55,754 nt of DNA, from NCBI GenBank assembly GCA_024224815.1, contig JAAENC010000567.1, positions 1 through 55,754 on the forward strand, given 5' to 3'. Position 1 is the first letter of the stretch. The number at the start of each line of letters is the position of its first letter. Both the position numbers and the translations under genes were made by a program. Source of the stretch: Chloroflexota bacterium. Lineage in GTDB: Bacteria > Chloroflexota > Anaerolineae > Anaerolineales > Villigracilaceae. Of the stretch, positions 50,032-55,754 are shown one piece after another. The notes under the pieces are model-generated. The model searched no databases, was not told where the DNA came from, and saw only the letters and a list, made by a program, of their open reading frames with translations.

Positions 50032-51345
50032 ATGCACCCTTTCACTAAAAACCCTCATCGTACACTAATCTCCCTCTCCATCCCCGTTCTTCTTTCCATG
50101 ACAGCAGAGCCACTCACTGCGCTCATAGATACTGCCTTTATCGCCTCGCTCGGCGCGATTCCGCTTGCTGCATTGGGCGTTGGGACAACAGTCTTATCCA
50201 GTCTCTTTTGGGTTTTTAATTTTCTCAGCATTGGCGCGCAGACCGAAGTCGCGCAGGCAGATGGGGAAGGACATCCAGAAAAAGCGAGTGGCATAGCCAG
50301 CCTCTCACTCACGATGGCTTTTGGATTTGGTATTTTGCTTATCTTACTCATTCTCCCCAACGCAAATTGGATCGCCGCTCAAATGGGTGCATCGGGCGAA
50401 GTTCAGGCGAAAGCCGTCAGTTATATGCAAATCCGTACCTATGGTGCGCCCGCTCTTTTGCTAATGCTAGTCACCTTTGGTGTTTTGCGCGGCCTTCAAG
50501 ATATGCGCACCCCGCTCTATATTGCAGTGGGTGTAAATGCGCTAAATATCCTGCTTGATTGGACATTTGTCTTCGGGATCGGGATATTCCCCAAAATGGG
50601 TGTGCCCGGCTCTGCCCTCGCCAGCACCATCTCTCAGTGGCTGGGCGCATTGGTAGGGCTTCTCGTAATTAGTAAGAAATTGGGACTGTCCCCTTCATTT
50701 ACCTTCAGTAAAGCAAAAAAACTGCTCAAAGTAGGTGGCGATCTCTTTGTCCGCACCGGTTTACTAACCTTTTTTCTCGCTTTTACCACGCGCACGGCGA
50801 CCACCATCGGCGCAGATGCAGGTGCGGCGCATCAGGCAATTCGACAAGTTTTCCTCTTTACCGGCCTTGCCCTCGATGCCTACGCTTCCACCGTCCAATC
50901 CTTGGTTGGCTATTTCATCGGGAAGGATTCATTGAACTGGGCAAAAAAAGTCGCCAATGTGGGGCTAAAGTGGTCTTTCTGGACAGGGCTTAGCCTCGGA
51001 ACACTAATGTGGTTTGGGCGTGATCTCGTTATAGGTTTGCTTGTCCCGGCTTCAGCAATTGTCGTTTTCCTCCCTGCTTGGGCAATTTCTACCCTCAGCC
51101 AGCCGATTAATGCGATAGCTTTCCTCACCGATGGGGTGCATTGGGGCACGGGCGATTACCGTTTCCTCCGCAACGCAATGATCGTGGCTACTTCCATCGG
51201 TGCACTCGGAATCCTATTGATTGATCCGAATTCATCCCATGCTCTCCTTTGGGTGTGGATTGTTATGTTGGCGTGGGCGACAATCCGCGCGCTTTTTGGC
51301 TGGGGAAGGGTCTGGCTAAAAAAGGGAATTTGGGCGGGGCTTTAA
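50032..51345 (+). CDS. MATE-family efflux transporter
   Basis: 437 residues, 12 transmembrane helices in two related halves. Signatures are RTLISLSIPVLLSMTAEPLTALIDTAFI at the start and ALGVGTTVLSSLFWVFNFLSIGAQTEVAQADG. ALNILLDWTFVFGIGIFPKMGVPGSALAS closes the first half. It would export cationic compounds or drugs by Na+ or H+ antiport. Immediately upstream (about 49990-50030) is a microrepeat of ACTGATCAC/GACTACTGCTTACTG units. The gene ends in the convergent repeat before recQ. Confidence 0.92.
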   Translation: MHPFTKNPHRTLISLSIPVLLSMTAEPLTALIDTAFIASLGAIPLAALGVGTTVLSSLFWVFNFLSIGAQTEVAQADGEGHPEKASGIASLSLTMAFGFGILLILLILPNANWIAAQMGASGEVQAKAVSYMQIRTYGAPALLLMLVTFGVLRGLQDMRTPLYIAVGVNALNILLDWTFVFGIGIFPKMGVPGSALASTISQWLGALVGLLVISKKLGLSPSFTFSKAKKLLKVGGDLFVRTGLLTFFLAFTTRTATTIGADAGAAHQAIRQVFLFTGLALDAYASTVQSLVGYFIGKDSLNWAKKVANVGLKWSFWTGLSLGTLMWFGRDLVIGLLVPASAIVVFLPAWAISTLSQPINAIAFLTDGVHWGTGDYRFLRNAMIVATSIGALGILLIDPNSSHALLWVWIVMLAWATIRALFGWGRVWLKKGIWAGL

Positions 51346-51354
51346 TTTAACTGA

Positions 51355-51441
51355 TGTCTTTGCGAACGAAGCGGAGCGGAGTGCGGCAATCTCCCTCTTT
51401 TTAGGGGAGACTGCTTCACGAAAAAATGCTCGCAGAATCAT
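51355..51441. repeat. TCATTGCGAG-family inverted repeat, copy G
   Basis: TGTCTTTGCGAACGAAGCGGAGCG...GCAATCTCCC, spacer, GGGGAGACTGCTTCACG...TGCTCGCAGAATCA. Separates the convergent MATE and recQ genes. Confidence 0.78.
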
Positions 51442-51444
51442 CTA

Positions 51445-53601
51445 TCACCCTTTGCTCAACGCAATCAAACGCATTATTTTCAACTCATCGTATGAAATTT
51501 CCCCATTCAATTTTTCAAAAACAGGCTTCAAGAAATCTGTGCCCACCTCGTCAAAAGCGGCAATGGCTTTCTCCTGCATCTGAATTGGGATGGATGTCTG
51601 CGCCTGCAAATCTTCCCCGTTTTTTAGCGAATTCCCAGCTGAAACGAATCTCACTAAATGATTAAGGATCGTGCTTGTTTGAACTTGATACCGCTCCGAT
51701 AAACTTGCGATGCTTTCTCCGGCGTTATACATCTCTCCCACGATCATATAGCGTCTATTCTTGTCGCTTTTCTCACGATAAGAGCTTTTCTCTTTTTCTT
51801 CTATGCCTTTTTTGCCGCAATAGTTTTTGATCTCAGTCAAAAAGATTTCCCCATATCTTCTCAGCTTTGCCTGCCCGACACCGCTCATTTTTAACACACT
51901 CTCCAGCGATTGCGGATAATAGGCACTCATTTCTACCAATGTTTTATCTGAAAAAATGACATAGGGGGGCACACCTGCCTCGTCTGCCAATGCTTTGCGT
52001 TTCTGGCGCAAGAGCGTGAAGAGATTTTTGTCGTAATCTAAAACTTTTTGTTCTGCACGACCTCTTCGAGAACGGGATTCGGCTTCTTGCAAATGCCCCA
52101 TGATTGTTGTTCTGTTGCGGAGGGCATCCATTGCTTGTGGTGTTAAGTTCAGAACGCTATATTCGCCACTTTTTTCGAGATAGCCCATCTGCACAAGTTG
52201 TCGCGAAAGGTGCATCCACTGCTTTTGGGTCAGTTCATCGCCAATCCCGTAGGTGGAGAGATTTTCATGTCCATAGCGCAGCACCTTTTTGTTTTTTGAG
52301 CCGCGTAAGACATCGGTAACGTGTCCCGCGCCAAATCGTTCTCCCGTCCGTTTGACGCAAGAGAGAAATTTTTGCGCGGGGATGGTGATGTCGGTTAATT
52401 CTCTTGCTGTTGTTGTGCAATTATCGCAATTTTTGCAATTCTCGATTTTGTAATTCTCACCAAAATAGGTCAAAAGCGGGTTACGCCTACAGCGAATTTC
52501 ATCTTCTGCGTAGCGGACAATGGCATCCAAATGTTCTGTAGCGACGCGCTTTTCACCAGCTTCTTTTTGATTGATGAAATAACGCTGTTTTGAGACATCT
52601 GAGTAGTTATATAGGAGCAGACAATGTGCCGGTAATCCATCTCGTCCGGCACGCCCGATTTCCTGATAATAGCCCTCGATGCTTTTTGGCAGATCATAAT
52701 GGATCACAAAACGAACATTGGGTTTGTTGATGCCCATCCCAAAGGCTATTGTTGCAACGATAATTTCTATATCATCACGAATAAAGGCTTCCTGATTTGC
52801 TTTGCGTACGGCATCTTCCAGCCCAGCATGGTAGGGGAGGGCAGAGAATCCTTTTATCTCAAGGTAACTTGCCAGTTCGTCCACTTGACGGCGTGAGAAG
52901 CAATAGATGATGCCAGATTCTTCTTTCCGCTTTTCTAAAAATTGGAGGCTTTGCCCCATTGCGTCGCGTTTTGCTGCGACTTCGATAAAAAGATTTTCAC
53001 GGTTAAAACTGGCAACAAATTCATTTGACTCTTCAAAATTCAGGCTAGATGTGATATCGGCGCGAACGCGCGGGGTGGCTGTCGCTGTTAGGGCGAGGCA
53101 AGTTGCTTCGGGGTAACGCTGACGGATTTCTGTAATTTGTCGATATTCAGGGCGAAAATCGTGACCCCATTCTGAGATGCAGTGCGCTTCGTCTATCGTA
53201 AGCAGAGCAAGTTTGGTTCGGGAAAGAAGCGAGAAGATGCGTGGGGTCAGTAAAGTTTCGGGGGCGAGATAGAGCAGCTTAACCGCGCCATCCTCTACTA
53301 AATCCATATTTTTTTGATATTCGTAGGCGGGGAGGGAAGAGTTAAGCATGACCGCGGGAACACCGCTGGCGCGCATTTGCTCAACCTGATCTTTCATTAG
53401 TGCGATGAGAGGGGAGACGACGAGTGTTAACCCATCGAGCATGAGGGCGGGGATTTGGTAACAGAGCGATTTTCCGCCGCCTGTGGGCATTATGCCTAGC
53501 GTGTCGCGCCCGGCGAGGATATTTTCGATTACCTCGCGTTGATAAGGGCGAAAATTGTCATAGCCAAAGGTGTTTTTGAGTATAGATGCTGGGGTAGGCA
53601 T
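51445..53601 (-). CDS. recQ: ATP-dependent DNA helicase RecQ
   Basis: 718 residues. Superfamily 2 3'-5' helicase of recombination and fork repair. Motifs: FRPYQREVIENIL (0), TGGGKSLCYQIPAL (I), DEAH (in TIDEAHCISEWGHDFRPEY), TATATPR (III) and QEIGRAGRDG (VI). A zinc-binding Cys set follows (CRRNPLLTYFGE...CKNCDNC), then the RQC winged helix and an HRDC domain (VPPYVIFSDKTLVEMSAYYPQSLESVLKMSGVG). The last 120 residues contain a helix-turn-helix-like part (ESIASLSERYQVQTSTILNHL), as in longer RecQ proteins. Confidence 0.96.
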   Translation of the reverse strand: MPTPASILKNTFGYDNFRPYQREVIENILAGRDTLGIMPTGGGKSLCYQIPALMLDGLTLVVSPLIALMKDQVEQMRASGVPAVMLNSSLPAYEYQKNMDLVEDGAVKLLYLAPETLLTPRIFSLLSRTKLALLTIDEAHCISEWGHDFRPEYRQITEIRQRYPEATCLALTATATPRVRADITSSLNFEESNEFVASFNRENLFIEVAAKRDAMGQSLQFLEKRKEESGIIYCFSRRQVDELASYLEIKGFSALPYHAGLEDAVRKANQEAFIRDDIEIIVATIAFGMGINKPNVRFVIHYDLPKSIEGYYQEIGRAGRDGLPAHCLLLYNYSDVSKQRYFINQKEAGEKRVATEHLDAIVRYAEDEIRCRRNPLLTYFGENYKIENCKNCDNCTTTARELTDITIPAQKFLSCVKRTGERFGAGHVTDVLRGSKNKKVLRYGHENLSTYGIGDELTQKQWMHLSRQLVQMGYLEKSGEYSVLNLTPQAMDALRNRTTIMGHLQEAESRSRRGRAEQKVLDYDKNLFTLLRQKRKALADEAGVPPYVIFSDKTLVEMSAYYPQSLESVLKMSGVGQAKLRRYGEIFLTEIKNYCGKKGIEEKEKSSYREKSDKNRRYMIVGEMYNAGESIASLSERYQVQTSTILNHLVRFVSAGNSLKNGEDLQAQTSIPIQMQEKAIAAFDEVGTDFLKPVFEKLNGEISYDELKIMRLIALSKG

Positions 53602-53666
53602 GAGGAGATGATTCTCTCTTAATTATCAGACTGTGTTTTGGTTGATGTAAAAAAAAGATGGTGAAA

Positions 53667-53737
53667 GTGCTCGGAGGGGATTTGTAATCCCCGTTTTCTC
53701 TGAAAAACTCGCTGGATTGCAAATCCAGCGAGAGCAT
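53667..53737. repeat. Double hairpin repeat upstream of recQ
   Basis: GGGGATTTGTAATCCCC and CTCGCTGGATTGCAAATCCAGCGAG, two consecutive palindromes, with outer TGCTC and GAGCA also pairing. It looks like a cruciform-forming dispersed element with 'ATTTGTAAT / GATTGCAAATC' cores. In the spacer between recQ and the cyclase gene. Confidence 0.75.
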
Positions 53738-53781
53738 TACTTATTATTTGACTACCGCTTATTACTTTAGACTTATCCCCT

Positions 53782-55488
53782 CTAACGCAACCCAAGCACT
53801 TCGTAAACTTTTATTGGTTTACTCTTTCCTTTTACATTGACTGCGTCTAATTTGTCTACATAGATATGTTTTTTGACAAGCTCGTAAGCGTCTTCGCTGA
53901 TCAATATCTGATTTTTCTGTGAATTTTCCTGCACGCGCTTGGCGGTATTTACGCTATCGCCAATTGCGGTATATTCGAGTTTCTTTTCTGTGCCAATTAG
54001 ACCCAAAACGGCTTCGCCGTAATGGATGCCGACACCAAAACCGAGTTGAGCTTCGGGAGGCAGTTCTGTATAGAGTTTTTCGATGGCACTGCGAATGGCT
54101 AAAGCGGTACGAACCGCGCGCAAGGCATGGTCGGGCTGGCGAATGGGTGCGTTATACCAAGCCATGACTGCGTCGCCGAGAAATTTATCTACGGTGCCTT
54201 CTTCTTCGAGAACAGCTTCTGCGGCAGCAGCAAGATAACGGTTAAGGACAGCAACGAGTTTTTCAGGACTTTGTTTTTCGCTAAAGCTGGTAAAGCCGCG
54301 AATGTCGGCAAATAAAATGGTGATGTCGCTGCGTTTGCCTTCCATTCTTAAGCTATCGGGATTAATTTGTTGGATAACTGCGGGAGAAACCATCCGCTCA
54401 AAAAGGCGGCGTTGTGCTTCGAGGGCTTTTCGCTCGGTTAAATCGTCCAGAACAATGGCAACACCTTGCGTTTCCTGATTGGCATCTTTTAGCGGAGAGA
54501 GATTTAAACGCCAATTCACTACTCCACGTTCGGGGATTGTATGATTTATTTCTAAATCTGTAATTGGTTCATTTGTCTGACGCATGGTAGCAAGATAGGG
54601 GAGAATATCTGCCGCAATGGATGGGATGATCGCATCAAGTTGTTGCCCAACGATCTCGGGGGTAGCTTGTCCAATAATCGCTTCAGCTGCTTTATTACAA
54701 AGCGTAATCTGATCCTGTATATCTGCTGTGATGACACCGCTTGCGATAGACGCAAAAATATCATCCATCAGGTTTTTTAATTCGGTCACTTCTGCCAGAG
54801 TGTGGCGCAGCGAAGTAAATAAGCGCGCATTTTCAATAGCAATAGCAACCTGATTGGCAAAAGTCGTTAATACAGAGCGAGATGCTTCGGTAAAAATCCC
54901 TGAGCGAATACGATTATCCGCATAAATTACGCCGATCAGGTCATTTTTTACTTTTAGTGGCACACATAAAATCGAACGCATATTGTGGGCAATAATGCTC
55001 TCTTGCGCCCCAAAGCGCGGATCTTCCTGCGCATCTGTGGTTAAAATCCCCTGACCACTTTCAATAACACGATTAATGATCGTACGGCTGGTTGAAGATT
55101 CTTTCGAATTGATCGATTCCTGTTCCCAATTTCGTGCAGTGCGGATAGTCATTGCATTCTCGCCATCACGCAGCATCAAAAAGCCGCGCTCAGCATCGAT
55201 CATTTTAACAACCGTATCCATCGCAATGCGTAAAACTTCATCTACCTCGAGAGAAGAGTTGACCATCTGACTAATATTTGTCAGCGCAACCATATTATTA
55301 TGCTCATCTTCAAAAGCGGCCGCACTGCGGCTCATCTTATAAAGCGATCCCTCAAGAATAGAAAGTTCATCGGTTGTTTCGCGTGGTACGCCGGGAACCG
55401 TTGTCTTGATCGTAGATGCTACGCGTCCAACTTGCCGACTTAAGGCAAGGATTTGAGCTTTTAGGGGAACTTTTACGGTTTCTTCCAT
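53782..55488 (-). CDS. GAF-PAS class III adenylate/guanylate cyclase
   Basis: 568 residues from the ATG at 55488; a TTG eleven codons earlier is the alternative. An N-terminal helical part is followed by a GAF domain (about 55-225, VDEVLRIAMDTVVKMIDAERGFLML...VLTTFANQVAIAIENARL). Next are a PAS domain (about 240-360) and a class III cyclase domain (about 385-560). The cyclase has metal Asp in ILFADIRGFTSFSE and FLGDAVMAW, and the transition-state Asn/Arg in GDSVNTAKRVQ. Lys in VDKFLGD and Thr in EYTAIGD suit ATP as substrate. No membrane helices, so it is a cytoplasmic sensor-cyclase making cAMP on GAF/PAS signals. Confidence 0.9.
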   Translation of the reverse strand: MEETVKVPLKAQILALSRQVGRVASTIKTTVPGVPRETTDELSILEGSLYKMSRSAAAFEDEHNNMVALTNISQMVNSSLEVDEVLRIAMDTVVKMIDAERGFLMLRDGENAMTIRTARNWEQESINSKESSTSRTIINRVIESGQGILTTDAQEDPRFGAQESIIAHNMRSILCVPLKVKNDLIGVIYADNRIRSGIFTEASRSVLTTFANQVAIAIENARLFTSLRHTLAEVTELKNLMDDIFASIASGVITADIQDQITLCNKAAEAIIGQATPEIVGQQLDAIIPSIAADILPYLATMRQTNEPITDLEINHTIPERGVVNWRLNLSPLKDANQETQGVAIVLDDLTERKALEAQRRLFERMVSPAVIQQINPDSLRMEGKRSDITILFADIRGFTSFSEKQSPEKLVAVLNRYLAAAAEAVLEEEGTVDKFLGDAVMAWYNAPIRQPDHALRAVRTALAIRSAIEKLYTELPPEAQLGFGVGIHYGEAVLGLIGTEKKLEYTAIGDSVNTAKRVQENSQKNQILISEDAYELVKKHIYVDKLDAVNVKGKSKPIKVYEVLGLR

Positions 55489-55507
55489 AGTTTCTTTCTC
55501 AAAATAA

Positions 55508-55754
55508 TTAGAGCGAATCAATTTTTCTTTTTATTATAAACCAGCGAATAGCAAAACTGGCATTTTTCGCTACATCCAAATTTCCATCATCTGGCGTATA
55601 CAAGGCTTTTTGGTGTTCAGCCAGCAAAACTGCTATTTCTTCTTCTTTTTCGGGCAAAATATCCATCAAAGCCTTAGCCCGTTCTTGTGGTGTATAGTGC
55701 GTGGGGATCTCTTCTCCCAACCAGCGCAAACTTCTATTAATGCCATAAAAAGCA
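55508..55754 (-). CDS. C-terminal end of a DUF4129/transglutaminase-like protein (cut by window edge)
   Basis: The frame stays open to the right edge, so only the last 82 residues are seen. The end pattern YGINRSLRWLGEEIPTHYTPQERAKALMDILPEKEEEIAVLLAEHQKALYT resembles the tail of DUF4129 domains, where a [TP]-x-E-x-A motif follows a W/LG helix. These domains end membrane transglutaminase-like proteins in Chloroflexota. The cyclase gene follows 19 bases later on the same strand, so they may be co-transcribed. The main part lies outside the window. Confidence 0.6.
   Translation of the reverse strand, partial: AFYGINRSLRWLGEEIPTHYTPQERAKALMDILPEKEEEIAVLLAEHQKALYTPDDGNLDVAKNASFAIRWFIIKRKIDSL

Overview
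The window looks like chromosome from an environmental bacterium, most likely Chloroflexota, class Anaerolineae. This is an inference from gene content: a Chloroflexota/archaea-type DUF2298 polytopic protein, a DUF6754-like protein beside an orphan GlmL/MutL-like ATPase, Thr/Pro-rich lipoproteins with clear lipoboxes, and intergenic spaces filled with several families of dispersed inverted repeats. No rRNA, tRNA, CRISPR array, prophage or complete IS was seen. One REP-associated (RAYT) transposase with its palindromes is present.

Layout. 0-5.2 kb: 5' part of mutL (minus), then a lipoprotein hydrolase, a HAD phosphatase, a small membrane protein, a CtpA-type protease and a membrane zinc protease (plus). 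5.3-11.7 kb: a small membrane protein, an MrfA/YprA-like helicase carrying an HNH domain and coupled to a DUF2971 gene, a small DUF1579-like protein, the RAYT/REP locus and two GNAT acetyltransferases. 11.8-12.2 kb: a META-domain lipoprotein (minus). 12.4-21.4 kb: one long co-directional operon of eight genes, mostly membrane proteins, with a 1061-residue acidic zinc-ribbon protein bearing about 18 short Pro-Asp-Trp motifs and a GlmL-like ASKHA ATPase. I see no established function for it, and it is my main candidate for an undescribed system.

21.6-28.2 kb (minus): DUF2298 membrane protein, DUF952 protein, a small membrane protein, a DEAD-box RNA helicase and a DUF2235 hydrolase. 28.2-33.5 kb (plus): a DOT1-like methyltransferase, then a cobalamin riboswitch controlling cobT-cobS-cobQ-cobU, the late steps of B12 assembly and salvage. 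33.6-39.7 kb (minus): glycerate 2-kinase, DUF92 protein, PH-like membrane protein, DegT aminotransferase and a ProRS-like protein lacking its class II catalytic motifs. 40-45.5 kb (plus): nitroreductase, a small membrane protein, then a T-box leader with pheS and pheT. 45.5-55.7 kb: propeller lipoprotein, phosphoglucomutase (minus), small membrane protein, lipoprotein, MATE exporter, recQ (minus), a GAF-PAS-cyclase signalling protein (minus) and the 3' end of a DUF4129-type gene (minus).

Regulation visible directly: a TTGACA-16-GATAAT promoter and T-box for pheST, a B12 riboswitch with terminator for cobT, and several intrinsic terminators between convergent genes. Palindromic repeats occupy most gene boundaries, and two cases lie in frame inside coding sequences (helicase and DUF2298 gene).
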